DNA of 64,000 bases from Chytriomyces cf. hyalinus JEL632 (GCA_025435555.1 JAIWWG010000112.1:25931-89930), one strand, 5' to 3'. Positions 11,447 to 22,075 are shown, counted from the first letter of the stretch. Made by a program: numbers and translations. The notes: a model not told the origin generated them from the letters alone.

Positions 11447-12619
11447 ATGCCTAAAAAGAGCCCCTGTCAAACTCTCATTGAGGGCATCAACCAATGCCTT
11501 CTCTTCGATGCGCTGGACGACGATGATCAATCATCATCAGATTCGGATTTTGAGAGCTCCAGCGAGTCAGATGAATCAAGCACGGAGGAATTGCTGGATC
11601 TAATGCACTTGGTGCAATCATCCCGAACTATTGAAGATCGCCAGCGTATTCCAAAGACGGCCGCAATGCGAAACCACATATTCGAGATGGCCGACAAAGA
11701 GTTTCAAGTGCGAGCGCGGAGGACTCAGGAGTCCTTTCAAAGCCTTCTCTCAAAAATCGAGCAGCATCCCGTTTTTTTAAGTGATGGTCCCCGTAAGCAG
11801 ATGGAAGTTAGAGAGATTTGGTTGCAGTGGGAACGGAGCTGGTGTTGCACGGACCTCCCATCATACCGGAATATCATGGGGCTCCACTGTTCTATATACT
11901 CGACGGGTGATACAGGCAATACTATCACTGGAGACGGAGTTGATTAAGTGGCCAAAAAAAGCTGAGCGGCGTCAAATTCGTATGAGGGTTATGAGACGGT
12001 CTGGATTTCGTGGATGCGTGGGCTTCATTGATGGAACCGGAATCCCACTCCATCAAAAGCCCCATTCAAAGGATCCAGAGACTTGGTTCTGCTACAAGAA
12101 GTTTTACGGTTTCAATGCTCTGCTTGTCTGCGACGATAAAAGGCGAATCATCTACTACCACATTGGTAGTGTCACCAGCAGCCTGAAAGGTTTTTTTCAA
12201 AGGGTGAATACCTCATTGCCGACTCAGGTTTTGCGCTTACGAAATGCATGGTAACTCCATACTCTGGTCGAAGTATTGTGGGTCCAATGAAAATCAAGTA
12301 CAATCTGAATCTAACATCTACTCGGGTGGTGAGCGAACACACGAATGGGATTCTTAAAGGTCGATTCCAGTCACTTAAAGGATTGCGTGTGGTAATCGGG
12401 AGCAAGGAGGATGTGGAGCATGCCTGCAACTGGATGCGAGCTTGTTTCATTCTTCACAACTTCTTGATGAATGCAGGGGATAATTGGACACGACAGGATG
12501 GATGGGATACAGAAGACATGGGTATTGATAAAGTAGTAGATGGAGCAACCTTGGACGATGCAGATGAAGATGTCCGCAACATCATAATAGGAGAGATGAT
12601 AGATAGTGGACATATTTAG
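11447..12619 (+). pseudogene. PIF/Harbinger DDE transposase, frameshifted
   Basis: The protein is spread over three frames. Frame one (11447 to about 11805) has an acidic, Ser-rich N-terminus and ends near FLSDGPRKQMEV. Frame two (about 11806-12190) has CSGNGAGVARTSHHTGISWG, YTRRVIQAILSLETELIKWP and the first catalytic Asp in GCVGFIDGTGIPLH. Frame three (about 12195-12619) has the second Asp in YLIADSGFALTK and the catalytic Glu in VSEHTNGILKGRFQSLKGLR. Breaks lie near 11805, where residues also seem missing, and near a run of seven T at about 12191. The transposase nicks and moves the element together with the Myb-like partner. As read it cannot be made as one chain. A sequencing error in the T run could explain one break, not both. 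Confidence 0.85.
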
Positions 12620-12720
12620 GTCTGGAATTAGTAGTACAGAATGTGAAAAAATAAAGGTTTATTTCATGCACTTGTGAGCAAGAAAACAACACACAAAAAT
12701 ATTGAAAAATAAACAAGAAA

Positions 12721-13887
12721 CTATTCCGGGAAAGCATTGTCGACATGTCCCTTGGCTTTGCTAAATTCCATCCCACTCTCCAGAAGATTTTTGAGCATCG
12801 CATTACGCTCGGCTTTAAGCTTTGTTTGATTTTCCAAGCGCCGTGTTGCGTGCTCCTGCTCCAATATTTCACGTTTAAGCGCAAGCTCCTGCTCTGACAG
12901 TTCACGTTTTAGCTGAAGCTCCTCCCGTTGAAGCGCCAGAGTCGCTTCCGCTGACTTGGTACGTGCAACTAGGCGCTTTTCCATCAAGTCCAGTTTTGGG
13001 ACTTGACTCTCCATGTAACTGGCAGCAAAACTGCTTCGGGTAGGTTTTGCAGCCAATGAAGAGACAGATGCGCGACTGCTTTTCCCTATCGTCGAAGCTG
13101 AATCCAAATTGGAGTCAGAAGAAAGATCCGTGACAGTTGTGGAGTTCCCCTTTCTCCCACGCGTTTTACTTCGGCTTTTGGGAATGGACACTGCAGCAGG
13201 TTTCGCGGACAGGTCAGCTGGAGGCGGTGCATCATCTTTGTCTCCTGCAGGCTGTTTGGGTGCATCGCCTTTGTCTCCTGCAAGGGGCTGTTCTTCTGAG
13301 GCAAGCGACTCGTCTGCATTTCTTTCGTCTTCGTTTTCCGCGTCTTCTTCGTCATCCATCGCATTGCTCTCGTCATCTCCATCCATGTCATCATTGCTTT
13401 CAAGGTCTGGGAGATTTGTTTGGGACGCGTGCATCGGTACCACATTTGCTTGGTGACCGAAGAGTTTATCCAGTTCCTGAAACATAAAGCACAGCTTCTC
13501 CAGCTTTTGCTCCACAGTTGTGACTCCGGAAGATACGTCCGCTTCTGTGACGCCGAATCCAGTACCTTCGGCTTTTGATTTCGTTGACAGATACTTCGCT
13601 TTCCAAACAGTGAACCGGTTTTTTGCTGCGAGATGGTCCCAGGAAGTTCGAAACTTCTTGTTCATGTGATCGGCAAGCACGCGATAGCCGTCCACCACTT
13701 TCATCTTAACCCCCGACACCATACTCTTCCCATGGCCAGCACCGCCGTTGATGAGAGCGAAGTTTTCGGGAACGGTGAGCCATTCGATTATTTCTTTGTA
13801 CTGAGCGTGCGTGGTTTTCGATCCTGCTCCGCCGGGAGTGGTGGTGCTTTCACGGGGGTTGCTTGCCTTCTTGTTTGTCTTCGCCAT
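12721..13887 (-). CDS. Harbinger Myb/SANT-like accessory protein, intact, 388 aa
   Basis: A single uninterrupted frame from ATG at 13887 to TAG at 12721. The N-terminal 120 residues fit the trihelix/Myb-like DNA-binding domain of Harbinger partner proteins: IIEWLTVPENFALINGG, then VDGYRVLADHMNKKF and FTVWKAKYLSTKSKAEGTG. A long acidic, low-complexity middle follows (about residues 150-300), then a charged coiled coil near the C-terminus (RELSEQELALKREILEQE). In characterised Harbingers the partner binds the transposon ends and carries the transposase into the nucleus. It is convergent with the transposase, with about 100 bp between the stop codons. An intact partner beside a broken transposase could be maintained in trans by another copy. 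Confidence 0.8.
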   Translation of the reverse strand: MAKTNKKASNPRESTTTPGGAGSKTTHAQYKEIIEWLTVPENFALINGGAGHGKSMVSGVKMKVVDGYRVLADHMNKKFRTSWDHLAAKNRFTVWKAKYLSTKSKAEGTGFGVTEADVSSGVTTVEQKLEKLCFMFQELDKLFGHQANVVPMHASQTNLPDLESNDDMDGDDESNAMDDEEDAENEDERNADESLASEEQPLAGDKGDAPKQPAGDKDDAPPPADLSAKPAAVSIPKSRSKTRGRKGNSTTVTDLSSDSNLDSASTIGKSSRASVSSLAAKPTRSSFAASYMESQVPKLDLMEKRLVARTKSAEATLALQREELQLKRELSEQELALKREILEQEHATRRLENQTKLKAERNAMLKNLLESGMEFSKAKGHVDNAFPE

Positions 13888-13964
13888 TTTTCCAGAAGGT
13901 GTCGTAGAACTCGATTTTTGAGCGCAGTAGAAATCAATTTTTGAAAAAAAAGAAATCGATCAAT

Positions 13965-13985
13965 TTTTTAATTTTGAAACCCCCT
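13965..13985 (-). repeat. Right terminal inverted repeat of the Harbinger element
   Basis: 21 bp, inverted match to 11334-11354, followed by the ATT target duplication at 13986-13988. Confidence 0.9.
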
Positions 13986-14030
13986 ATTCTTTTTTCCTAT
14001 TTGATTTGATTTCTAAAAATTTTGATCAAA

Positions 14031-15044
14031 ATGCAGCCTGACCTCCCAACACATATCTTGCATACCAAACCAATAAAGATTCGGAAAATTGCTGCCAACA
14101 AAGATATGCTCGCAGGAGAATCTGACATTCCTGTGAACGTGTTTGTCATGGACTGTGACACCAGTGATTGTTCTTTGACTCCTAACATTGATGATGATGG
14201 GAACCTGCAATCATTTGACTTAAGAGGTGAAATCATCGATTATTGCGTTACGTTAAGATTGAAATCCTGTTTTTAGTGTGTACCTTTGAAAAGATTATGA
14301 CTCTGCGAAAGTTGAAGATTGTTGAATGAAATTGGTATGAGGAAGTAAAGTCAGATGGTTTGCCCTTCTCTTTCTTGGAACTTTTGTTTTAAACAACTAA
14401 ATCATTTATTTTAAGGCATCAGCGAGGCAAGGAACTGGTGTTTGTGCTAGTGGAGCATGTCAGGTGGCAGTTGTGGAAGGAAAAAAATCTTTGTTCAGTT
14501 CATCAAAACAAACTAGATACAAGAAATGCCCTGGTAAGTTTCAAATTCACCCCCTTCTTCCTGCCGAGATGCCCCCTTTAAACATGACCCTCAGCCATTC
14601 TTAAACATGACCCTCAGCCGGGTTGTGTTCTCTCTTTTTGGACTTTTGTTTCAAATTACTAATCAATATCTTTTTTTATGTGCACTGCTGACTCAACAGA
14701 ACAATCCAAACGTAAGTGTTGCATTCCCCCCCTTCTTCCTGCCTAGATGCCCCCTTTAAACACGACCCTCAGCTGGGTTGTGTTCTCATCTTTGGACGTC
14801 TGTTTCAAAGAACTAATTGATTGATTTTTAAATACAGACTGCACACAGGATTAAATTTAACCCCATTGCTAATCTATCAAAAGATGCTGATAACTTCCAT
14901 GCAAACCACAAATTTGTTTCTTGCATACCCCTCTCGCAAGCAAAATGTTCATCTACCAATTGATTCAACTTGGAGCTGCTGGAGAATGCTTCCTTATTTG
15001 AAACACTGACAATTGTCATGTTGAGTTTATGTCAGAAGCATTAA
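14031..15044 (+). pseudogene. Remnant of an unrecognised multi-exon gene, cut by an LTR
   Basis: Exon-like blocks: 14031-14226 (Met then QPDLPTHILHTKPIKIRK, ending near FDLRG before GTGAAA), about 14416-14531 (SARQGTGVCASGACQVAVVE, then GTAAGT), a tiny block near 14700-14711, and about 14838-15044 (TAHRIKFNPIANLSKDAD onward). An in-frame TGA at 14961-14963 breaks the last block. Introns two and three contain diverged copies of one segment of about 90 bp (14550-14640 and 14728-14815). Four bases after the final TAA an LTR-type repeat begins, so the natural 3' end may be missing. I do not recognise the family. Confidence 0.4.
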
Positions 15045-15048
15045 AGGA

Positions 15049-15675
15049 TGTCGGTGTAGGAGGGTCTAGCACGTGGTACAATGGTTATAAATTCGAGTAG
15101 TAGTTCAAGTTGATGTTTATTGCCTATTCTGAGGTGCTACCTTTATACCCTTTTCACATAAAACAGTTTGTCACGACTTTATGGGACATATCTCCACTTT
15201 TGGGCACAGCCAGCCTTCACGTGGGGTGAAATCACCTCAAATTGGGTGGCAGGGCCCATGAGTCGTGGAGATTGTTCCCTAGAGTGCTTTTTTGCCTTGG
15301 CGCTGCTCTGTTGGTGATTAAATCGAAAACTATCCAACCAATGTACAAAGTGACTCTGAGTGATGCCCAACACCTGCTAGCGTGGCCGCTGCACCTGGCA
15401 GGGGTAGCCTTGATGTCTGGCTATCGAATGCTGACTGGTAGTGCTGCCTACCATGTCTGCACGTTGCAGCGTTCTCGTTTTACTTTGTGTACTGTATTCA
15501 GATCCCTGATCCCCTCTGTTCCAGAGGGTCTGGTGATCCCTACTTCTCAAATAGCGCCCATCCGGGCTCAAACCTTTGTTTCAACTACATAAGCTATGTA
15601 CTGTATGTGTTTTCAGCCAAGGTGTTTAGATGTGTGTGCAGTACGACTGGTTTTCTATAGAGGATAGATCCGACA
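15049..15675 (+). repeat. LTR-type repeat, copy A (solo LTR candidate)
   Basis: Begins TGTCGG and ends CCGACA, a perfect 6-bp terminal inversion with the TG...CA rule of LTRs; length 627 bp. Blocks through its length match a second copy at 63402 to the window end, for instance CAAACCTTTGTTTCAACTAC at 15571-15590 and a TTTATACCC block. No 5-bp target duplication is apparent (AAGGA left, CCCTT right), and no primer-binding site was recognised. No internal retroelement genes are adjacent, so it is best read as an old solo LTR of an unidentified element. Confidence 0.6.
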
Positions 15676-15781
15676 CCCTTGATGGTGTGGTGAAGACCTC
15701 AAGTGGTGTGTGTTAACAGAGTTCAACAGCCTGGCGGTGTTGCTAGAGGCTCGGGTAAGTGCTAGTGGTCAAAACAATGAA

Positions 15782-15852
15782 AGTCGGTGATGGGTATTGA
15801 ACCGTGGTTCAATTGTGCCAACCGTTATGTCTTAACCACTGCGCTAAACAAG
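15782..15852 (-). repeat. tRNA-derived sequence (SINE or tRNA pseudogene)
   Basis: On the minus strand a B-box-like GGTTCAATACCC (15803-15792) lies about 30 nt downstream of an A-box-like TAGCGCAGTGGTTAAG (15846-15831). This is the layout of an internal RNA polymerase III promoter. The D, anticodon and T stems do not pair properly, so this is not a working tRNA gene. It lies about 110 bp downstream of the LTR copy. Confidence 0.5.
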
Positions 15853-16267
15853 TGATGGAGTTGTTTGGGAATAACTTCACTGGCCTTGTGCAATCAGCAC
15901 GTGTGGGTTCTGCTTTTTGTTGTGCTTGCTGTAGAAGTGATGTCTACTGCTCTTCATGTACATAAAGTTCACCATCTTTATTGTATAGAGTACATAATGA
16001 GAACCAGTGGTCCACCTTGACCATGGTCCGCAACAAAGGAGCATCAGGACTGGCTCCTTGCCAACTTGAGAAATATTTGTGGGACTGAGACAAAGTGTAT
16101 TTTGAAGTTTGTTTCAGGAAGTGTAATTGACATGTTTTCTGCTAATCTAAGGTTTCCAGGGTTGGATGCCAATGCTGTTGGACAAGAGTGGGAGTCAGAT
16201 GGTTCCAGCTGGAATTTGTGAGTTGCACTTCATTTACCACTTTCAAAAAATTCAACCATTCTTTTAG

Positions 16268-16598
16268 GATGCAGAAAGACTTCAGTTGCTCTCAGCTATT
16301 AGATTTTATTTCCGAACTTCGCCTTTGTAATTTTCAACTGGGGGATTTAGTTAGGAACAGCTATGTTTTGGGTACTCAGCCACCATCAGTTTTAAGTCCA
16401 TCAAAATGCAATAGTCTCACCACAGTGGCTGTTGCGTTAATTTGGGAGGGCCAGGAAGAGAAAAATCAGATTTTGTGGCACTTGATATGGGCTCCAAATA
16501 GTGTCATAGTTCCTCATGAGCATGTGTGGAAGAGACCTGAACTTATGGTGGAGTACTTTGTTGGAAGGCTTGGTGGTATTGTCAGAAATCCATCTTGA
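16268..16598 (+). CDS. Last exon of an unrecognised protein
   Basis: An open frame follows a clear acceptor (CTTTTAG at about 16267) and ends with TGA at 16598. It reads MQKDFSCSQLLDFISELRLC, later ALIWEGQEEKNQILWHLIWA and ends GRLGGIVRNPS. An upstream donor (TTTGTGAGTT near 16217) suggests a preceding exon around 16150-16216. No domain is recognised. CpG-poor surroundings suggest transposon-related or decaying DNA. Confidence 0.3.
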
Positions 16599-18373
16599 TC
16601 CTACAACATAGAATAGTAGATGGTGCTGATTTGGACAGGAGAAACATCTGAACACTCAAGGTGGTTCGAAATCCTTGAGGAAGGTCTGAGGAATGGGTGG
16701 CTACATTTGTCGGTGAATAAAATCAAGATAGATATAGGAATCAACGTGTTTATCTAAGAGATCAAAACAAACAAAACAACACATAAAGTAAACAACTTAA
16801 ATAAAAACCGTCACTCGCCACAATGATTTTACTGCATTGCGCTCTATACTTTGCAGTGCACTGCCTTTCGAGAACTGGACTATTCCCATTAAAGTGCAGT
16901 TTGGTAAATACTATCTTCTTCCATCTCAGTGTTTGACTGTCTTTCCCCAATGGCTTTGCATTAGTAAGGGTTAACATAGCATTACACATCCTGAATTTCA
17001 GCCTGATTGTAAACCAATTTCACACGTGGTTGGTACTCTTCTTCCCTACACTGCTCCACCAGTAAGCATTTGTCCTCTGATAGCGTCATAGTATCCTTGT
17101 CCTGCCTGCTACACCACAGGAGCCGTGAATGGGATAGCTTCTGTTCATGACAAACAGGAAAAGTAGCACAACACTTCAAATCCCTCTACTGCAAATAGAG
17201 AACTCACATGGCCTCCAGCTTTTGCCTTTGGATGCTGACTGCTAAAGCCACCTTTCACGCAAAAAGGAGCAGTTCAGGGCACTTCCGTATGAGAATGCCA
17301 AGACCCGAAACCAGTACTCCACTAGCTTTCAGGACCACGACGCGTCAGATTCCTCCCAGAGGGGCATGTCGCAGCTTTGTACTTGACAGGAGTTCGATCT
17401 GCGTCGATTCTAGTTCAGAGCCACCTTCCCTTGATGATTGATTTCAGCGTACTTCTGGGTTTATTGCATTGTCATGGGGCAATATCTTGCCCATAAATAA
17501 AACAACAATAAACAATAAATAAAACAAAAGAAAAAGGAAAGAAAGAAAGAAAAGAACTAACAACTAGCAAGGAAGAAGAATAAACCCCGTGAATAACAGT
17601 CGTTACTTCACAGTATTTATCTAACTACTGGAACCATCATGAGGCCTGAAGATGTTGCATGTAACAGGTAATTATCAGTTGTTGTCTTATAAAATTAGCT
17701 GACACATTTTCAAGAACCCTGAGCAAAGACAAGTACAATGAACCCACTACCTTGCCCCTCCAACATATGCTCAACCACATGCATCAGGCTGCTGTTGATG
17801 TGTTTGCTGATGAGGATACAGTTGCTGCTGAATTGGCACGTCATGGTATGCCATCAACAACTGACCCTCGTTGGCTTTCAATTGTCATAGTGCGCAAATT
17901 TATTGTTATTGTGGTCAACAATCATGGTGGATTCATCAACAGTGAGTTTAAGATTAATCTCAAAAATAAATCTTCCAAACAGAAAGTATGAATTGCATTT
18001 ATGGCATTCCACAACAGGCTTGGGATGCTGTCATTGTTATTAGTGATGATGAGCAGTGAAAACAGGATTATATTAATGAAAGACATTGTATTTGAAAAGA
18101 ACAATAATAAAAGAACGATTGCTAAAAATAAAAGAATTCAGTCATCTTCAAATTCAACCAAATCAAACTCTGCTAGTAAGTCGTCATCATCAAACCAACA
18201 GCAAATGTCAAATCTCTGTCGTGCATAGATGGAGCTTCTGGCATCGATTTCCAATATTTGGTAGAGAGACAATTCTGTGGCTCCAAAGACTTGCACTCTA
18301 CACTTGAGAACCAAGCTTGAATCTTTTTCAATTTGCGACACAGTGCCATGAATGCAACTGGAGCAACATTGAA
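16599..18373. other. CpG-poor stretch with short open frames only
   Basis: Three fragments look partly coding: minus strand 17179-16982 (LLWCSRQDKDTMTLSEDKC), plus strand 17743-17940 (QHMLNHMHQAAVDVFADEDT), and a Ser/Asn-rich frame 18001-18228. An A-rich microsatellite with AAAG units lies at about 17520-17565. I cannot join these into a gene and recognise no domain. Confidence 0.35.
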
Positions 18374-18760
18374 TCATTGAAAATTGTTAACAAACTCATA
18401 GTATGCCTTGTACAAATAGAAGGAAGCTTGTTTTAAATGCAACTCCTGGTCAATGCAGGCCAAAAATTCGGCAAATTGTTCACCTTTTGGACAGTCATTC
18501 TTGTGAAACTCATCCAGCAACTGCAGAAGACAAGCGCCCACTTGCAAATGATAAAAGTTGACTTTCATTTCTTGTGCTGCAACCATGTAAAGGCTCTTTC
18601 TGATTTGCTCAGTGAGCGACGTTTCTTGGATTCCAATGTATCATATGTATCATTGAACTCAGAATTTGCAACTGCATATTTGCAAGAGGTCAGAGGAGCG
18701 TACTTTGAGAGGAAATGTTTGACAAAAAAATTTACAAAATGAAATGAACCGCATCCCCTC
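18374..18760 (-). CDS. Unrecognised protein fragment, probably two exons
   Basis: A minus-strand block near 18730-18600 (KYAVANSEFNDTYDTLESKK) is followed in another frame by MKVNFYHLQVGACLLQLLDE down to 18374, where the frame ends with YKAYYEFVNNFQ. The helical, Cys/Leu-rich second part looks like a folded domain, but I cannot name it. The splice junction between the parts is not obvious, so it may be broken. Confidence 0.3.
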
Positions 18761-18949
18761 CACCAACATGCCCTGGATGAAATCAACTGTTGTCAGAATA
18801 TTCCATGATCTCTAATGTTTAAGTTCAATAAAGGAAGTGTAAAGTCAGGTGTTTAGAGGCTTTATTCTTGGTCGATTAATTTCGATCAAAACAGCATTGA
18901 AACAACGTTTGTGCAATGCCCGCTTCCCTGAGCATTCATAAGCTATTTG

Positions 18950-19480
18950 CTTAGTAGAGTCACCGAAGGTGTATCTTCAACGAACTTGATCCATGAATCA
19001 TGTCAACTATCACTGCAGAACAGACTTCTTCAACTGAGCCCACTGCCACGTATTGATGCCTTCTCGGAAGACCAAGCATCTCGCACCGCAAGTTTCTCAT
19101 CCAATTCCCTCGTTCTCACACCCACCGTATCAGCAGTCACTACTCTGGAATCTATGCCGCCAAATATTCGTGTCAACATAATTGCTGCCTCAACCACTAG
19201 ACCGCCTGAAATTCAGCGCATTGTTCATCGTATTCCAAAGCTTTCCATGCTGTAACTTACTTGCCCGGAGGACTGTAACGGCATCTTGCTCGCGCAATGC
19301 GGAGATTTGAGATTCGTTTTCGAAAGTCCTTTAAAAAACACGAAACAAGTGGACCTGTTCATAGAAGTTGAAAGGATCGCGCGTGCGGAAAGTGCATATC
19401 AATCTCGCACCAGTTTCATGAACGTGGCTGGTGTGCGCATCGTCTGTCTATTTGGGATGTCAGTTTTTGCAGCGCAGAGA
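18950..19480 (+). pseudogene. Rearranged F-box-like gene copy
   Basis: The first part (18990-19190) matches the 5' part of the F-box-like gene at 34.3-34.8 kb: SEDQASRTASFSSNS, TPTVSAVTTLESMPPNIRVN. The next part joins directly to sequence matching that gene's C-terminal region: RPPEIQRIVHRIPKLS, then a stop, then a segment like GILLAQCGDLRFVFESPL, then a match to the far C-terminus. The middle (LRR-like part) is deleted and several stops occur, so it is a deletion-fused pseudogene. It lies on the opposite strand from the other copies. Confidence 0.7.
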
Positions 19481-19522
19481 CCAAAAAAAAAAAAAAAAAC
19501 TCTGAAATAAATAAATATTGCC

Positions 19523-20783
19523 ATGTCCACGCTCACATCCAAAACATTCTCCGATCTCGGCCTCGTGAAACCAAAAGTCATCTCGATCCCACCGCAATGC
19601 ACCATCGAAACAGCGCTCAAAACCATGGTACGCCCCTTGCGCCCGGCGGCCCTTCGTCTGCTCGACAGGCCCAAACATAACCACCCCAAAAAAAAATATA
19701 GGCTGAAAACAACGTACTCACGCTGCCAATCACATCGCGTGCTTTTCCAAGCAAGTTTGTGTACATTCTATCGACACTCGATATTCTCATGTATGTCGTG
19801 GCTCGTGAAAAGGGCGGGGCGCATTTGGATCTTGGTGAGAATTGTGGCGTTGAGAATTCAAAAGAGGCGCGAGGGATTGATTGGAAATCAATGTTTATCA
19901 GGTGTGACTGTCGAAAGCGCAATGACGATGGCGAGTAGTTTGAAGGCGTTTGCGATTGTTTTGTGAAACTGTGGGGTTAACGTTTTTAAATCGAACAGGA
20001 TGCCGAAATGGAGTCGTACCGCGTTTTTGAACGCGACTACAGAGATACTGTCGAATCGGCTATGGTCGGATTTGCGCATGGACTTCACAGAGTATTGATC
20101 ACGGATGCTTTGAATGCCAAACCGGCAATGGTTCTCACTCAGGTGACTTTTTGCTGATTCTGGTACCTGCTCCTATTCCGAGATCGCATTCAAATATATT
20201 TGACTATTTCCACACGTGCGGTAATCATAGTCCGACATCACGGCGTATATTCACAAGAACGCCGCCTCGCTTCAGCTCCACGAACCCATGTCGCGCACAC
20301 TGGCGCAGTTGGGTCTGATTACTCATAAAGTCAAGACCATGACCACCTCCGAAACAGCCCTTGAGGGATATAATCGCATGGCTGCCGCGAAGATTCTTGC
20401 GCTTCCCGTGGTGGACAATGCTGGACTGGTGGTTGCGACGCTGAGTGCGTCAGATTTGAGGGGGTTGTCGAAAGAAACGCTTCCATATGTTGGACTGAAT
20501 GTTCTTGAGTTTTTGGGCAAAATGGTGAGCGATTGTTTTTTTTTCTTCCGTTTTATTTTTGTGGTATTTAGTTTCTTGAATTTATCAGAATACGAATATC
20601 GGTAAAGACGCGACATCGTCAGTATCTGCGGAAGACACGTTGAAGGACGCTGTGCAGTTGCTGGTGGAGCGTAACGTGCACCGGCTGTGGATTCTTGACA
20701 CGATGCTGCGTCCGGTGGGCGTTGTTTCACAGTCGGATGTGATGGCCGCCATTTTGGGGTTGCAGAATCCCCACAAAAACTGA
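19523..20783 (+). CDS. CBS-domain protein (probably four CBS motifs)
   Basis: At least five exons: 19523-19627, 19702 to about 19901, 19999-20142, 20231-20524 and 20589-20783 (TGA). The protein starts MSTLTSKTFSDLGLVKPKVI. Later parts show CBS-type repeats: GFAHGLHRVLITDALN, ILALPVVDNAGLVVATLSAS followed by DLRGL, and LVERNVHRLWILDT with RPVGVVSQSDVMAAIL near the end. CBS pairs bind adenine nucleotides and serve as energy sensors; the layout resembles the AMPK gamma/SNF4 or SDS23 groups. I cannot decide between these. The phase at the exon 2 to 3 join does not fit with the most obvious donor (after 19901), so an extra small exon or another donor near 19835-19850 is likely. Confidence 0.75.
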
Positions 20784-21160
20784 ATCCTTTCTGATCTCTT
20801 CATTTCCGTCTGCGCTGTTTCATTGGGAAGAACAAGGAGCCGACTTCATAAAATCATTTTCAAATAAAAAATGATGCCGATGCTGTCAACAGGTTGTTTG
20901 GTCTGTAAACGGTCAACTAATGATTTGATATGGTCGATGTCGTATCTGTACCAGGGGCTGTTCTCACACATTTTCTTCCCACACACAGTACCATTTCTCA
21001 CACCCGTCCTACAATCTATTGAGTTGAAAGGAACTTAATAAAGATTACCACCAACATCTCTTAACGCCAAAATCTGCAGTCTCAAACCACAGCTCCGCTA
21101 CTTTCCATTTCCACATGATAAATCCTAAATTCTCCAGGTCTCTAGGGAAATGTGCAAGGC
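20784..21160. other. Intergenic stretch with one copy of a direct repeat
   Basis: Holds the CBS gene 3' untranslated region and, at 20827-20895, a sequence that recurs in diverged form at 25063-25130. No gene is supported. Confidence 0.5.
20827..20895 (+). repeat. Direct repeat, left copy
   Basis: About 69 bp beginning GGGAAGAACAAGGAGCC and ending GATGCCGATGCTGTCAACAGG. It matches 25063-25130 at most positions. It includes an AATAAA and lies in the likely CBS 3' UTR. Confidence 0.7.
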
Positions 21161-21169
21161 AATTCAGAT

Positions 21170-21973
21170 TGGGGGACTGAAAGCCCTTAAACACTTCCTG
21201 ACAAATATGAAAGTTAAACAGCTGAAGCTGAATGAAGCACAGGCATTATTTGCAACTCCATAGGATGGGAATTTTGACGAGTTTACTGACGTTGAACGCG
21301 AAACCACGGCGGAGAGTGCCAAGCGGTTCACGCAAGATATCAAGGCATTGTTTGTCAGGAAAATGATTATTACCACAGTCTTGATTTGGCTTCCATGATT
21401 TCAGACACAATGTTTTATGGATTCCTGCCAAAGTTCCTCGCCTCAAGCAACACAGGAACCCCACTCACGCTCAATGAAGTGTACCGCAACTACTTTATCC
21501 AAACTGCATTTGGTATCCCCGGATCCATCGCAGGAACGTACATGATTGACTCTAGAATTGGGCGCAAGGGAACCATGACCGCTGGTGCAATTGGGATCGG
21601 AACCTCGTTGTTTTTGTTTACAACTTCAAGAGACTCATGGATCCAACTCGTGTACAACTGTATCGCGTCTTTCTTGTCGAATTTGGTGTGTGGCGTAATT
21701 TACGCATACACTCCTGAAGTGTTTGCAACCAATGGTACGCTCCGACTATATCAACAATTTGATTTTTTCTGTACTCACAAACCCATTCTCTTGAACATAG
21801 TACATGGAACCGGTGTAGGTCTCGCTTCATGCCTGGGCCAGATTGTCGGAGTAACTGCTCCATTCTTGAGTGGAGCATTGATTGCTGTGAACCCAAACCA
21901 TGCCTTGTACCTTTCCGCTGGACGGTTTGCGTTGATGGGAGTCTTTTCGGTATTTTTGCCAATTGAAACTTGA
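21170..21973 (+). pseudogene. MFS (sugar-type) transporter remnant, C-terminal half
   Basis: The frame from 21170 (ALKHFLTNMKVKQLKLNEAQ) has a TAG at about 21260, then DEFTDVERETTAESAKRF, and shifts by one base near 21398 into MISDTMFYGFLPKFLASSNT. A typical sugar-porter C-half follows: FGIPGSIAGTYMIDSRIGRK, YAYTPEVFATN, HGTGVGLASCLGQIVGVTAP and TAA? no, TGA at 21971-21973. One intron is clear (21735-21800), with matching phase. The sequence before 21170 lacks the N-terminal six membrane helices. Family members are 12-helix carriers in the plasma membrane. Truncation, stop and frameshift mark it as dead. Confidence 0.72.
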
Positions 21974-22052
21974 GGCGTGGCTGCTCCCTAGAACTCTGTT
22001 TATTGTTGCATTTTTTTTTCTCATCATCTATATACTTTGTTGGGGGAGGGGA

Positions 22053-22075
22053 GGGGGGGGGGGGGGGGGGGGGGG
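22053..22075 (+). repeat. Pure G tract, 23 nt
   Basis: An uninterrupted run of 23 G, preceded by GGGGGAGGGGA, about 80 bp after the MFS pseudogene and 230 bp before the HNH gene. The length in the source genome is uncertain because homopolymers are poorly sequenced. Confidence 0.9.

Larger units (their letters stand above)
11334..13985. mobile_element. PIF/Harbinger DNA transposon, complete ends (2652 bp)
   Basis: Both ends carry the same 21-bp sequence in inverted orientation, beginning AGGGGGTTTCAA, at 11334-11354 and 13965-13985. The three bases ATT flank both ends (11331-11333 and 13986-13988), matching the 3-bp target duplication of this superfamily. Inside are two convergent genes, as in other Harbinger elements: a DDE transposase (plus strand, frameshifted) and a Myb/SANT-like accessory protein (minus strand, intact). 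The element is therefore complete in structure but probably non-autonomous now. The perfect inverted repeats suggest recent insertion. Its CpG content looks higher than in the flanking decayed DNA. Confidence 0.9.

Noticed and set aside
12721-13887. GGAGHGKS in the Harbinger partner protein looks like a Walker A P-loop
   Set aside because: It sits inside the trihelix/Myb-like domain, with no Walker B or other NTPase motif, and the context is a known transposon partner protein.
15049-15675. Target-site duplication around LTR copy A
   Set aside because: The five bases on the left (AAGGA) and right (CCCTT) do not match as a direct repeat.
15782-15852. Functional tRNA gene on the minus strand
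   Set aside because: A- and B-box-like sequences are present, but the D, anticodon and T stems do not pair.
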